Positions 8,524 through 17,148 of a stretch of 39,684 nt of DNA are shown here, piece by piece. The notes below the pieces were generated by a model. That model was not told the DNA's origin. It searched no databases and saw only the letters and a program-made list of their open reading frames with translations. Every line of letters starts with the position of its first letter. Position 1 is the first letter of the stretch. The translations under genes were made by a program, and so were the position numbers. Origin of the DNA: Candidatus Aramenus sp. CH1 (GTDB lineage: Archaea > Thermoproteota > Thermoprotei_A > Sulfolobales > Sulfolobaceae); contig JALBWU010000005.1 in NCBI GenBank assembly GCA_022678445.1, positions 1 through 39,684 of the forward strand, in the 5' to 3' direction.

Positions 8524-10401
8524 ATGGCTTCCAAAAATCCGGAATCAACCGCACGTGACCTAGGAGCATCGGCTGATGCCCAGTTAAGGAAATCTCTGAA
8601 CAGGTTTGAGATGTTGTTCCTCTCCTTAGGAGGAGTTATAGGCTCTGGATGGCTCTTCGGCTCCCTATACACTGCAGCTTACGCTGGTGGGGCTGCCTTC
8701 ATATCTTGGATAATAGCGGGAATCTTAGTGATATTCGTAGGGCTTGCGTACGCTGAGATCTCGTCGTCAATCCCCAAAACTGGAGGGATAGTGAGGTACC
8801 CGCACTACAGCCACGGAGGTTTCGTTGGTTATCTAATAGCGTGGGCGTACTTCCTCTCTGCAGTGTCCGTGCCAGCTATTGAGGCAAGCGCTACAGTCAC
8901 CTACCTCAGCTATTTCGTGCCGAGCTTGACCTACCCAAACGGTGTGCTAACCCCTGAGGGCATTGCCCTTTCCTACTTGTTGCTGATCATATTCTTCTTC
9001 CTCCAGTACGCTGGAGTCAAGGTTCTAGGAGCAGTCACCCACGGTGCAGGGTGGTGGAAGTTAATAGTACCAACGTTTACGGCGATCTTCGCCCTCGCCT
9101 TCCTCTATCACCCCTCTAATTTCACCGCGGGAGGAGGCTTCTTCCCGTCTCCAAGCAACGTCGTGGAGGGCTTCTCTGGCTTCGCTGCAGTCCTCTACGC
9201 CATACCAACAACTGGGGTGATATTCTCCTACTTGGGCTTTAGGCAGGCAATAGAGTACGGAGGCGAAGGGAAAAACCCAAAGAAGGACGTACCTTTCGCC
9301 GTTGTGGGGTCCCTTTTGATAGGCCTTGCCCTATATACTCTACTGCAGGTGGCGTTTACTGGGGCTATAAACTGGTCTGCGGCCGGAGTAACTGTTGGCA
9401 ACTGGACTGGGCTCACAAACTCTAACATAACCCACGGGCCGTTCCTCTTTATCTTCCAGCACTCTGGAGTTGCTGGACAAGTTGTTGGGCTATTCGCTCT
9501 GTGGTCTTACATCTTATCCATTGACGCAGTTATATCCCCTGCGGGCACTGGGTGGATATACATAGGCACAGCAGGGAGGACGATTTACGGCTTCGCAGCA
9601 AACGGCTACTTGCCGGGGGTTTTCCTCAAGATAGGAAGGACCAAGGTCCCAGTGATATCCTTTATAGCTGCTACTGCCATAGGAGCCATATTCCTCCTAC
9701 CGTTCCCCGCGTGGATAGCCTTAGTGGGTTTCATATCCTCTGCTACCGTCTTCACTTACATAATGGGAGGGATAGGGCTACAGACGCTGAGGAAGACCGC
9801 TCCAGATCTCAAGAGGAACTATAGACTCCCTGGGGCTTCAATCATAGCACCAATAGCTACCCTGGCCGCTGGACTCATAGTGTACTGGTCTGGGTTTACG
9901 ACTTTGTTCTACGTGGTAACTGCAGTGTTCATAGGACTGCCGATCTTCTTCGGCTACTACGCTTACAAGGTCTACAAGGCTAAGGCAAGCCTGGCAATGC
10001 TCTTAGGAGTAGTGGACGTGATAGCGGTGGTACTAGACTCCTACTTCTTCTACACGGGTACCTCGAGCTTGACGGTTCCAGACCCAATAGCGTTCCTCAT
10101 CTACTTGCTCGTAATGGCTGGTGCCATAATATTCAGCATTATCACGTTAATGTCCGTCGTCCCAGACAACGTGAGGACTGAGATAAAGGCAGGGTACTGG
10201 TTGTTGGGCTTGATCTTCTCCATCCTAGTGTTCTCGTACTTCGGAGGTTTCGGGCCCTACGGTGTAACAGCGCCAATACCGTTCCCTTGGGACACGGTAG
10301 TGGCGGCTGCCGACATCCTAGTGTTCCACTACTTCGCGGTCAAGAGCGGGATAAGGACTGAGGCAATAGAGGAGATAATAGAGGAGACAAAGGAACCATA
10401 A
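8524..10401 (+). CDS. APC-superfamily amino-acid permease
   Basis: A 625-residue polytopic membrane protein with about 12-14 hydrophobic segments. After a soluble N-terminal tail of about 35 residues comes the diagnostic APC TM1 motif GGVIGSGWLFGS (about residues 38-50), then ISWIIAGILVIFVGLAYAEISSSIPKTGG, the typical TM2-TM3 linker. Later parts include a Gly-rich GFRQAIEYGGEGKNPKKDVPFAV loop, characteristic of amino-acid/polyamine transporters. It would import amino acids across the cytoplasmic membrane, but the substrate cannot be predicted. It is longer than most APC proteins (450-550) through extra C-terminal hydrophobic segments. It stands alone between its own promoter and that of the MBL gene. 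Confidence 0.9.
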   Translation: MASKNPESTARDLGASADAQLRKSLNRFEMLFLSLGGVIGSGWLFGSLYTAAYAGGAAFISWIIAGILVIFVGLAYAEISSSIPKTGGIVRYPHYSHGGFVGYLIAWAYFLSAVSVPAIEASATVTYLSYFVPSLTYPNGVLTPEGIALSYLLLIIFFFLQYAGVKVLGAVTHGAGWWKLIVPTFTAIFALAFLYHPSNFTAGGGFFPSPSNVVEGFSGFAAVLYAIPTTGVIFSYLGFRQAIEYGGEGKNPKKDVPFAVVGSLLIGLALYTLLQVAFTGAINWSAAGVTVGNWTGLTNSNITHGPFLFIFQHSGVAGQVVGLFALWSYILSIDAVISPAGTGWIYIGTAGRTIYGFAANGYLPGVFLKIGRTKVPVISFIAATAIGAIFLLPFPAWIALVGFISSATVFTYIMGGIGLQTLRKTAPDLKRNYRLPGASIIAPIATLAAGLIVYWSGFTTLFYVVTAVFIGLPIFFGYYAYKVYKAKASLAMLLGVVDVIAVVLDSYFFYTGTSSLTVPDPIAFLIYLLVMAGAIIFSIITLMSVVPDNVRTEIKAGYWLLGLIFSILVFSYFGGFGPYGVTAPIPFPWDTVVAAADILVFHYFAVKSGIRTEAIEEIIEETKEP

Positions 10402-10408
10402 CGCAAAA

Positions 10409-10436
10409 CTATTAAATGCTGTTTCCCTTTTTCTTC
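10409..10436 (+). promoter_or_regulatory. Promoter of the MBL hydrolase and T-rich termination stretch for the permease
   Basis: ctattaaat (10409-10417) is centred 26 nt before the ATG at 10439, giving a leaderless start. The pyrimidine run tttccctttttctt (10422-10435) just after the permease stop could also terminate the upstream transcript, since archaeal termination favours T-rich stretches. Confidence 0.55.
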
Positions 10437-10438
10437 CC

Positions 10439-11209
10439 ATGTCATGTGAGGGCATTCACTCCATAGCTTCTGGTCCGATTGAATTCCCTGAGCTCGTTTA
10501 CTCCTTTGTAGTGTGCGACGAGAAGATAGTAATGGTGGATGCGGGTGTCTTCAACACAGTAATGGACGTGAGCTTCCTGGACAGGCTGAACTACCTCGTG
10601 ATCACTCACGTCCACTTGGACCACATAGGTGGGGTCTCCGAGCTGGTCCAGAGGTATAAGCCAAAAGTGATAGTGTACCAGGGGTACTCCAAGTACTTGA
10701 GGGATACGAGGCAGTTGAACGAGAGCGCTAGGAAAGTGTTAGGCGACCTCGTAGACATCTACGGTGAAGTTGAGGGGGTTGACGCGGACTTCCTAGAGGT
10801 AAAGGGCGGGGAGGAGATAAACCTTGGTAGGCAAAAGATGAAAGTGGTATACACGCCGGGCCACGCTAAGCATCACATCTCAGTGATGATAGGCGACGTC
10901 CTTTACACTGGGGACTCTGCAGGAGGGAGGATTAACGGTATCCCTATCCCAACCACCCCACCACCCTTCGACCACTTGAAGTACTTGGAGAGCTTGAAGT
11001 TGCAGATTTCCCTCAAACCTAGGATGGTGGGGCTCTCCCACGGGGGGCTTGCTCCTGGACGCCACTTGGAGGAGCACTACGACCAAATGGTCGAGAAGAA
11101 GTACCGAGTAGAGATTGACATCGGAGGTATCCAGGGGGAAATCCTCAGGAAGCACCTCGAGATAAACTACAGAGGAATAGAGGAGTCTTTAGCTAAAGAA
11201 AAGCAATAA
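10439..11209 (+). CDS. Metallo-beta-lactamase-fold hydrolase
   Basis: The 256-residue protein has the metal-binding motif H57-x-H59-x-D61-H62 (THVHLDHIGG), a VYTPGHAKHH metal His segment, VLYTGDS supplying the bridging Asp, and LSHGG near residue 203. These are the standard two-metal ligands of the MBL fold, glyoxalase II/thioesterase branch. The substrate is unknown; hydrolysis of a thioester or a phosphodiester are both possible. It is followed after 24 nt by fumarase. A second MBL enzyme lies at 12878-13660 on the other strand. Confidence 0.85.
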   Translation: MSCEGIHSIASGPIEFPELVYSFVVCDEKIVMVDAGVFNTVMDVSFLDRLNYLVITHVHLDHIGGVSELVQRYKPKVIVYQGYSKYLRDTRQLNESARKVLGDLVDIYGEVEGVDADFLEVKGGEEINLGRQKMKVVYTPGHAKHHISVMIGDVLYTGDSAGGRINGIPIPTTPPPFDHLKYLESLKLQISLKPRMVGLSHGGLAPGRHLEEHYDQMVEKKYRVEIDIGGIQGEILRKHLEINYRGIEESLAKEKQ

Positions 11210-11233
11210 AACCCTCTCGACCTATTCATACCC

Positions 11234-12553
11234 ATGAAATATACTGAGACTGCTCCTAAGCTCTTCATGAACACCGGTACTAGGTTCCCGAGGAAGGTCA
11301 TATGGGCCATGGGGCTAGTGAAGCTAGCTTGCGCTAGGGTTAACGCTAGCTTGGGCTACCTCGACAGGGAAATCGCAGAGGCAATAGAGAAGGCATCGCT
11401 GGAGCTAATGGAGGGCAAACACGACGACAAGATAGTCCTGGACGTCTTCCAGACGGGATCTGGAACTGGGCTAAACATGAATGTCAACGAGGTACTCGCA
11501 GAGAGGGCGTCAGAGCTCTCGGGAAAGAATGTGCACCCCAACGACCACGTCAACATGGGGCAGTCTTCCAACGACACCGTACCCACCGCCATTAGGATAG
11601 CCTCTGTGGCAAACGCCGTGGAGAAGGTAGTTCCCACCTTAGAGAACATGCTTTACACCTTAAACAAGAAAGCAGAGGAGTACAAGGACGTGGTAAAGTC
11701 CGGAAGGACCCACTTGAGGGACGCACTGCCCGTTACGCTAGGGCAGGAGCTGGGGGCCTACTACGATGCCTTCAAGCACGACCTAGAGCAGTTGAATAAC
11801 GTGCTAGAGTACGTTAAGGAGTTGCCTATAGGTGGTAGCGCTGTTGGCACTGGGCTCAACGCCGACCCACGCTTCCAGGAGCTCGTGGTACAGGAGGTGA
11901 ACAAGGTCACTGGGCTGGGCTTCAAACCAGCGAACAAGTTTAGGGCCATGAGGTTCCTCACTGACATGCTCTTGCTTAGTGGAGTGCTAAGGAACGTGGC
12001 GGCGGAGCTCTATAGGGTCGGGCAGGACTTCAGGCTAATGTTCTCGGGGCCCTTCACTTCCATTGGGGAGATAGACCTTCCAACGCAGGAGGAGATAGCG
12101 GGAAGTAGTATAATGCCCGGGAAGACTAACCCAGTAACGGTAGAGGCCACGCTCTTAGTTTCTGCGCAAGTCATGGGCCTAGACCACGCAAACCAAATTG
12201 CGTCAATGCTGGGAGAGTTCGAGCTCTCCATGGGCGTCCCGTTAATGGGATACAACGTAGTCACCCAAGAGAACTTGATAGCGGAGGCGCTTAACAAGTT
12301 CGCCTCTCTAGTAGTGGAGGGAATGCAACCCAACGTTGAGAAGATGAAGAGGTACGCCGAGAGCAGTCCCTCCCTCATCACGGTGCTCTCGCCATTGATA
12401 GGCTACGACAAGGCCTCGCAAATTGGCAAAATGCTCAACAAGGGCATTTCAATAAGGGAGGCGCTAAGGGAACTGGGGTTTAAGGACGAGGAAATAGATA
12501 GGGTCTTGGACTTGCATGAACTAGTAAAACCAGGAATTAGGGTGAAAAAGTGA
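11234..12553 (+). CDS. fumC: Class II fumarate hydratase
   Basis: Interconverts fumarate and malate, serving both the citric acid cycle and the 3-hydroxypropionate/4-hydroxybutyrate cycle. The 439-residue protein has the superfamily motifs in order: [16 protein letters not shown] (near residue 73), [13 protein letters not shown] (near 107), [11 protein letters not shown] with the catalytic His (near 156), and the flexible signature loop [11 protein letters not shown] (about 292-302). The Ser of GSS and GxGT in place of other substrate patterns favour fumarase over aspartase or argininosuccinate lyase. A 4-nt overlap (GTGA) couples it to the following small gene. In Metallosphaera a fumarase of this type also lies near the 3-hydroxypropionyl-CoA synthetase (from memory). 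Confidence 0.92.
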   Translation: MKYTETAPKLFMNTGTRFPRKVIWAMGLVKLACARVNASLGYLDREIAEAIEKASLELMEGKHDDKIVLDVFQTGSGTGLNMNVNEVLAERASELSGKNVHPNDHVNMGQSSNDTVPTAIRIASVANAVEKVVPTLENMLYTLNKKAEEYKDVVKSGRTHLRDALPVTLGQELGAYYDAFKHDLEQLNNVLEYVKELPIGGSAVGTGLNADPRFQELVVQEVNKVTGLGFKPANKFRAMRFLTDMLLLSGVLRNVAAELYRVGQDFRLMFSGPFTSIGEIDLPTQEEIAGSSIMPGKTNPVTVEATLLVSAQVMGLDHANQIASMLGEFELSMGVPLMGYNVVTQENLIAEALNKFASLVVEGMQPNVEKMKRYAESSPSLITVLSPLIGYDKASQIGKMLNKGISIREALRELGFKDEEIDRVLDLHELVKPGIRVKK

Positions 12554-12888
12554 GCTGGAAGATAAAGGATTCTAACGAGAAGAGAGAGGTCAAGGACGTA
12601 TCTTGTTCCGTGGACGAGATTGTGGACTCAGTTGAGGTCAAGAGGATCTGCAAGAAGTACAACATAAAGCTTATGGACGCCCACAGAATTGTCAGTGACG
12701 TACTAATAAAGGTCCTCAAGGAGAGGTCAATGAAGGTAGAACAGCTCTTCATCAAGTACAGCTATGGCAGACAAGGGATAATGGAGCTGGCGTTGGAGGC
12801 AGTGAGGCAGGGAAACAGGATGGGAGTGGTCAATGTCAAGTTGGGAGAGGGTAGCCTAGAAGAAGAGTTCAAGAAGCTCACCTCTTAA
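12550..12888 (+). CDS. Hypothetical protein translationally coupled to fumarase
   Basis: I do not recognise this 112-residue protein. It starts with GTG overlapping the fumarase stop by 4 nt, so it depends on fumC translation. The N-terminal 30 residues are charged ([16 protein letters not shown]), followed by helices [30 protein letters not shown] and [14 protein letters not shown], a mostly alpha-helical cytoplasmic protein. The [14 protein letters not shown] segment could be a helix-turn-helix, but this is not convincing. It ends overlapping by 11 nt the convergent MBL gene. Confidence 0.7.
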   Translation: MSWKIKDSNEKREVKDVSCSVDEIVDSVEVKRICKKYNIKLMDAHRIVSDVLIKVLKERSMKVEQLFIKYSYGRQGIMELALEAVRQGNRMGVVNVKLGEGSLEEEFKKLTS

Positions 12889-13660
12889 ACACTACTCCTT
12901 TTTCAGTTACCTTTACCTCCTTGCTCACTTCTACTAATATCGACTTTGCCACTACTTCGTTGAGGAACACGTTGGCAGGGGAGAGCTTGTTTCCTAGCTT
13001 CACCACTACCTCTTCTGCAGTAAGTTCTTGGCCCGTTATGGCGTTCTTTACCTTCTCCACCAGCTTCTTGTTGTACTCGACGTTAAACTTGAGGATCTCC
13101 TCCACCTTCCTCTTGTCAGTGTACACGGGGCCGTGGGAGAGGAAGACGTAGTCTACCCCCCTTATAAGCTCGGCGAGCTTCTCTAGGCTCTCCTGAGCCT
13201 TCCAGAAGTCCACGTAAAAGGGAAAGACGAAGGACTCCAACACCTTTTGCCCAAAGAAGGCGTCTCCAACGTATAGCACGTTGTCTATTATGAACCCCGA
13301 GTGCCCGGGCGTGTGGCCAGGGAGAGGGATGACCTCGACCTCTGGGTCGCTGAACTCGGCCTTAAGTTCCTCCTTGATCAAGTCGTAGGAGAACAACCCC
13401 GAGTCCTTGGAGCTGAAGCCGTAGGTCATGCATCTCCTCCCTATCAAGTTTAACGTCCAGTAGTCCTCCCTCGGAATGAACTTCTTCTTGGCCTCCTTAA
13501 AGAGCCCAGCTATGTGGTCCATGTGGCCGTGAGTGGCAAGCTGCACCTCTGCCTTTAAGTCAAGGGAGGCGTTCCTCCCCCCTTGGTCTATCACTACCCT
13601 CTCGTCGTATATGAGAGTGTTTGGGCTACTAGGGATCACTTGTATTTTTCCGATTATCAT
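12878..13660 (-). CDS. Metallo-beta-lactamase-fold hydrolase
   Basis: The 260-residue protein has THGHMDHIAG (H44-x-H46-x-D48-H49), GHTPGHS near residue 115, VLYVGDAFFG with the bridging Asp, and FLSHGP. These fit the glyoxalase II-like MBL subgroup. A C-terminal domain after about residue 200 is largely helical (AEEVVVKLGNKLSPANVFLNEVVAKSILVEV), reminiscent of the winged-helix-like tail of LACTB2-like hydrolases. The substrate is unknown. The ATG at 13660 is used. Confidence 0.85.
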   Translation of the reverse strand: MIIGKIQVIPSSPNTLIYDERVVIDQGGRNASLDLKAEVQLATHGHMDHIAGLFKEAKKKFIPREDYWTLNLIGRRCMTYGFSSKDSGLFSYDLIKEELKAEFSDPEVEVIPLPGHTPGHSGFIIDNVLYVGDAFFGQKVLESFVFPFYVDFWKAQESLEKLAELIRGVDYVFLSHGPVYTDKRKVEEILKFNVEYNKKLVEKVKNAITGQELTAEEVVVKLGNKLSPANVFLNEVVAKSILVEVSKEVKVTEKGVVFKR

Positions 13661-13715
13661 TTCTTACCATCTTTTGCTTAATTCTCCTCGGGAACTTAAA
13701 TGGATTTTCAATAAT

Positions 13716-13739
13716 TTTTATATATTAGGGTAACCCTAA
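13716..13739 (+). promoter_or_regulatory. TATA box followed by a palindromic operator-like element
   Basis: A T/A-rich box (tttttatata, about 13716-13725) is followed at once by ttagggtaaccctaa (13725-13739), an inverted repeat with 7-bp arms around one base. The dyad lies between the TATA box and the predicted start of transcription near 13746-13750, where a bound regulator would block the polymerase. The gene controlled is probably the plus-strand reading frame at 13740-13991; the divergent MBL gene at 13660 could be affected too. Confidence 0.45.
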
Positions 13740-13790
13740 ATTCAAATCAGGATAGGGACGCTGGCGGGTTACGTCTTAAGCGTTGAAGAT

Positions 13791-13991
13791 TTGGGGCTAC
13801 TGGAGAGGGCTAGCATAGAGGAGAAGAGGAAAGGGGAGAGAAAGCTGAGGGAACTTAAGGCAATGGGGACAGTGCCGTTCCTCAAGGGAGTTAAGGGAAG
13901 TGTAGAGGTAGTGTCAATACATAGGGGGATGGGGCTGGAAGGCGTGTTTTGTCCAGATTCCTTAAGCCTTGTTAGGATAAGAAGACCGTAA
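13791..13991 (+). CDS. Small hypothetical protein with uncertain start
   Basis: I do not recognise this product. From the TTG at 13791 it gives 66 residues; the frame is open upstream to 13740 and would add about 17 residues (IRIGTLAGYVLSVED). No ATG or GTG exists in the extension and the predicted transcript would begin near 13746-13750, so the start may be the TTG or a rare codon such as the ATA at 13752. The composition is protein-like, with a basic helix (RASIEEKRKGERKLRELK) followed by beta-like segments (SVEVVSIHRG) and one Cys. It could equally be a remnant that lost its start codon. Confidence 0.4.
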   Translation: MGLLERASIEEKRKGERKLRELKAMGTVPFLKGVKGSVEVVSIHRGMGLEGVFCPDSLSLVRIRRP

Positions 13992-14055
13992 GACCGCACT
14001 AGAACCCCTTTGGTAGGCCATCATCAGTAATAAGTGGGGAAATGCAATATAATCT

Positions 14056-14433
14056 GTGGACAAGGGGATAAGACTTCTCACGGCGTCTGACGTATTGTTG
14101 GCTGAGGCAGATGACCTCCTCTCCAAGGGAGACGTGGTACAAGCCTCTGAGAAGTACTACAAGGCCGCAGAGGAGGCAGTAAAGCTCTTGGTGAAGTCCT
14201 TGAACTTACAGGAGATATTGGAGAAGGTGAAAGAAGACAAGACGTGGAAGTCTTCAACCCTTTTTAGATCTGCTAAGGCGATAGCTAGGCAGTTAGGGAA
14301 CAACGAGGTCGCAAAGGTGTGGAGAGTCGCTTGGTACGTTCGCGTGCTTGGCTTTCACGAAATGAAGCTCACGCGTGAGAGGCTGACCGAGCTGTCTTCA
14401 GTTATTCACGGTATAAAGAGGTTCTTGGACTAG
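14056..14433 (+). CDS. PaREP1-family HEPN-like helical protein
   Basis: The 125-residue protein matches the PaREP1 pattern: an amphipathic N-terminal helix (LAEADDLLSKGDVVQASEKYYKAAEEAVKLLVKSL), a middle segment STLFRSAKAIARQLGN and a third helix WRVAWYVRVLGFHEMKLTRERL. This four-helix arrangement is HEPN/TPR-like, found in many expanded archaeal families whose role is uncertain. The GTG at 14056 is chosen because it opens the conserved helix. It is not preceded by a nucleotidyltransferase partner; one MNT-like gene lies far away at 35888. It ends overlapping the convergent gene by 4 nt. Confidence 0.7.
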   Translation: MDKGIRLLTASDVLLAEADDLLSKGDVVQASEKYYKAAEEAVKLLVKSLNLQEILEKVKEDKTWKSSTLFRSAKAIARQLGNNEVAKVWRVAWYVRVLGFHEMKLTRERLTELSSVIHGIKRFLD

Positions 14434-15113
14434 TATGAGAGCCTGCCCACTGCCGGGAGTACCCTCGAGTACACCTCAACGCTCTTCTTTAGCTCCTCCC
14501 TACTCGTGGTGAGGCGGTGTTTGTAAATGTGTATTATCCTCTCCATTATCTCTAAGCTGTAGTACTTTGAGGCTGAGGAGATTATGGAGACCGAGGTCTT
14601 TGGTTCCTCCCTAATTATCCTTATTCCTTCCTCGTAGGCCTTGATCACGTTGTCCGCCCCTTCCCTGGCGTAGATCACGCAGGGTGGGGCTAGGACTCCC
14701 AACCTCCCCATCTCCTCCTCGAAGCTCTCCCCAACCCTTACCTCAATGCCCACTAACGCCAGCCCTCCTCTCTCGCTCTCCTCCACCGCCCTCTCAGGAG
14801 TAGTGTTTACAACCTCCTTCCCCGTGAGCAGGGCGTAAAGTCTAGCGTTGTAGTCTGCTAAAGTCCCCTGCCTGACAGTGTAGATCCTCTTCGACTCCTT
14901 GTTCCCGAGAAGGGAGTACATGTCCACGTATACGCCCGCCACAAGCTTGTAGTTTACGCCTATCTTGGTCACGTTTGTTACCGAGTCTAGGACTACGTCT
15001 CCTATGCCTTGGTACTCGCAGGAGTTCCTCAGCTCGAAGTCCAGCTTCCCGTAGACCTTTGCAACAAGTAGCGGGAAGGAGACTGGGCCAGCAAAGGGAG
15101 CGGTAACTAGCAT
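14430..15113 (-). CDS. DUF3834-like protein, possibly of periplasmic-binding fold
   Basis: A 227-residue protein beginning MLVTAPFAGPVSFPLLVAKVYGKLDFEL, with the alternating strand/helix pattern of a substrate-binding-protein-like fold, a motif GIGDVVLDSVTNVTKIG and a helical C-terminus (IIHIYKHRLTTSREELKKSVEVYSRVLP). It resembles from memory the Sulfolobales family DUF3834. It has no signal peptide or lipobox, so if the fold is right it is a cytoplasmic binding protein. It starts 3 nt after the DUF123 gene, so the two form an operon. Confidence 0.55.
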   Translation of the reverse strand: MLVTAPFAGPVSFPLLVAKVYGKLDFELRNSCEYQGIGDVVLDSVTNVTKIGVNYKLVAGVYVDMYSLLGNKESKRIYTVRQGTLADYNARLYALLTGKEVVNTTPERAVEESERGGLALVGIEVRVGESFEEEMGRLGVLAPPCVIYAREGADNVIKAYEEGIRIIREEPKTSVSIISSASKYYSLEIMERIIHIYKHRLTTSREELKKSVEVYSRVLPAVGRLSY

Positions 15114-15116
15114 AGT

Positions 15117-15488
15117 CTACTTCTCCACTAACGCGATAATATGCTTTAATGCCTCTCCAGGCTCTACCTTAAACAAGTGGCTCCTGTTCAGCTTGTCGTC
15201 GCTTGAGCCAAAGTCCTTAACCGAGGGGAAGCTGGATAGGGACGACGCTATATTCCTCTCTTCAGCGTTTACCACTAGGACGCCCAAGGGCTCGCACAGC
15301 TCCGAGAGGAAGTCCACGTGCCAGTGTCTCCTCTCCTTTTCCCTGTTCAAGTGCCTTGACACCCTTTTGTCGCAGTAGTTACCACATGAACCCACATATG
15401 CGTAATATCCCCCCTCTAAGTGGAAAGTCCTACCCTTAGTTATCACGTCCCCTCCCATACAACTAAAGAACACCAAGTAGCCCTTCAC
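15117..15488 (-). CDS. DUF123 (GIY-YIG-like) domain protein
   Basis: The 123-residue protein carries the DUF123 pattern: GYLVFFSCMGG at the start, then GGYYAYVGSC (the GIY-YIG-like strand pair, about residues 26-35), RVSRHLNREKERRHWHVDFLSEL, and DFGSSDDKLNRSHLFKV. In other archaea this domain is fused to endonuclease III; here it stands alone. The active-site Tyr/Gly/His pattern is present but nuclease activity is unproven. It shares a divergent intergenic region of about 120 nt with gcvH. Confidence 0.85.
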   Translation of the reverse strand: MKGYLVFFSCMGGDVITKGRTFHLEGGYYAYVGSCGNYCDKRVSRHLNREKERRHWHVDFLSELCEPLGVLVVNAEERNIASSLSSFPSVKDFGSSDDKLNRSHLFKVEPGEALKHIIALVEK

Positions 15489-15578
15489 TCGTTAAGTATG
15501 AGGTACTCAAAGAAGAAGTTTTTGGTAATAACCGTAAATAAATTACTTGAGTAACATAGGAAAATTTTTTAGTATAGT

Positions 15579-15588
15579 TTTTATGATA
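15579..15588 (+). promoter_or_regulatory. TATA box of gcvH
   Basis: ttttatgata is centred 26 nt before the ATG at 15609, the standard leaderless spacing. The minus-strand DUF123 operon starts on the other side of the same gap. Confidence 0.55.
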
Positions 15589-15608
15589 AGTAAACTAAGT
15601 GGGTTTGA

Positions 15609-16052
15609 ATGGTAGTCGAGTCGAACTGTGAGATACCCGAGAACTTGTTCTACTACATAGAAGGTAAAAACACGGTTTGGGCAAAGCTTGAAGGTGATCT
15701 ACTAATAGTTGGGATAACCGACATTGCCCAGACCATGGCTGGCAAAGTTGTGAGGGTTAGGATAAAGAAGAAGGGCACTAAGGTCGAGAAGGGCAAGCCA
15801 ATTGCGACTATGGAGAGCGGTAAGTGGGCAGGCCCAGTTCCAGCCCCAGTCAGCGGGGAAATAGTTGAGGCCAACGCTGAAGTTGAGAAGAACCCGATCT
15901 TGGTCAACCAGGATCCGTACGGCAAGGGCTGGATAGTGAAGATGAAGCCTAACAACATGGAGGACGTGAAGCAGCTCTATAGTGGCAACGCGGCGGTCTC
16001 TAAGCTAAAGGAGCTCATTGCCAGCGAGAAACTCTCCTGCAAGAGGCTATGA
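15609..16052 (+). CDS. gcvH: Glycine cleavage system H-like lipoyl carrier protein
   Basis: A 147-residue protein with the lipoyl-domain hairpin. The modified lysine is K72 in TMESGKWAG, inside the family-like ESxK turn, flanked by TDIAQTMAGKVVRVRIKKKG and PVPAPVSGEIVEAN. GcvH carries the aminomethyl group between glycine cleavage subunits. None of the P, T or L genes is in the window, so it could instead serve another lipoate-dependent complex. It is followed by lplA with a single base between stop and ATG, tying the carrier to its own lipoylating enzyme. Confidence 0.9.
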   Translation: MVVESNCEIPENLFYYIEGKNTVWAKLEGDLLIVGITDIAQTMAGKVVRVRIKKKGTKVEKGKPIATMESGKWAGPVPAPVSGEIVEANAEVEKNPILVNQDPYGKGWIVKMKPNNMEDVKQLYSGNAAVSKLKELIASEKLSCKRL

Positions 16053-16053
16053 A

Positions 16054-17148
16054 ATGAACTGGCGCTTCGTTGAGCTCCCCCCCCAAGACGGCTACCACAT
16101 GGTCACGTCCTTTATCGCAGTAGCCGACTACGTGAGCAAAGGGGGGAAAGACACACTACTCCTTTTTTCCGTAAAGGAACCGTTCGTTAACGTGGGCGTT
16201 CACCAAGAGGTATGGCTTGAGGTAGACCTCGACTTTACCAAGGCCCACAACATTCCGGTTGTGAGGAGAGACCTAGGAGGGGGGACTGTAGTAATCACCC
16301 AGGGGGAGCACGACTACTTTATCGTGATAAAGGCAAATGAAGCACCTAGGGACCCTGTAAAGCTCTACTCAACTTACTTAACGCCAATAGTGAACGTGCT
16401 GAGGGACTACGGGCTCAACGCGTCGCTGAGGGACCAAGACATAGTGGTTAACGGCAAGAAGATAAGCGGTAACGGCGCCATGAACTACGAGAACGCCGTC
16501 GTGATAGCCGGGAACATATTAATGGAGCTGGACGTGGACTTGATGAGCAAGTGCATTAAGGTACCCTCAGTGAAGTTCAGGGACAAGATGGCCAAGGACA
16601 TGAGGGACTGGCTCACCTCGCTAAAGGACGAGCTCGGCTACGTGCCCCCGAGGGAGGAGCTGAACAAGAGGATAAAGCAGGCGTTTGAGAGGGACCTAGG
16701 CATAAAGTTCGAGGACTCCCAGCTCACTCCGGAGGAAATAGAGATGTGGGAAAAGCTGGCGGAGGACAAGAGGAGGGAAGAGTGGGTGTACTACAAGGAC
16801 AACCGTCACCCAGAGCTGAGGACGGAGAGGTGCGTCAAGATATCCTCTGCCGTCGCGTTCTGCCACCTCGATTACAAGGCCAGGAAGCTCATAAGGCTTA
16901 CAGTGAAGTTCGTGGAGGGTAAGCTAGAGGAGGTGTCCATCTCGGGAGACTTCTTCGTCATGTCGCCTAAGGGTTTCGTCGAGTACTTAGAGGACTACTT
17001 GAGGGGGTCTAGACCAGAGGAGATAGGCGAGAGGATAGACAAGGCGTTTGAAGAGAAGAAACCAGTCATCTTCGGCTTCACAAAGGAGGACTTGAAGAAC
17101 GCGTTCAACGAGGTCTTGAAAAAACCGGAAGTGCAAGAGGTTATATAG
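16054..17148 (+). CDS. lplA: Lipoate-protein ligase
   Basis: Attaches lipoate to lysine of carrier proteins, here most likely K72 of the adjacent GcvH. The ATG at 16054, 1 nt after the gcvH stop, is preferred over an upstream in-frame extension lying within gcvH. The 364-residue product has RRDLGGGTVV (RRxxGGG at 71-77) and GKKISGNGA near 134-142, containing the catalytic lysine (K135 or K136). A helical segment and a C-terminal domain from about residue 250 (VKISSAVAFCHLDYKARKLI...) complete it. Many archaea split ligase and C-terminal accessory domain into two polypeptides; here both appear fused. Confidence 0.9.
   Translation: MNWRFVELPPQDGYHMVTSFIAVADYVSKGGKDTLLLFSVKEPFVNVGVHQEVWLEVDLDFTKAHNIPVVRRDLGGGTVVITQGEHDYFIVIKANEAPRDPVKLYSTYLTPIVNVLRDYGLNASLRDQDIVVNGKKISGNGAMNYENAVVIAGNILMELDVDLMSKCIKVPSVKFRDKMAKDMRDWLTSLKDELGYVPPREELNKRIKQAFERDLGIKFEDSQLTPEEIEMWEKLAEDKRREEWVYYKDNRHPELRTERCVKISSAVAFCHLDYKARKLIRLTVKFVEGKLEEVSISGDFFVMSPKGFVEYLEDYLRGSRPEEIGERIDKAFEEKKPVIFGFTKEDLKNAFNEVLKKPEVQEVI

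Noticed and set aside
13725-13739. TTAGGG as a telomere-like repeat
   Set aside because: A single short palindrome, not a tandem array; archaea have no such telomeres.
16018-16053. Upstream in-frame extension of lipoate ligase into gcvH
   Set aside because: It lies inside the gcvH coding sequence, and the ATG at 16054 next to the gcvH stop fits family length.
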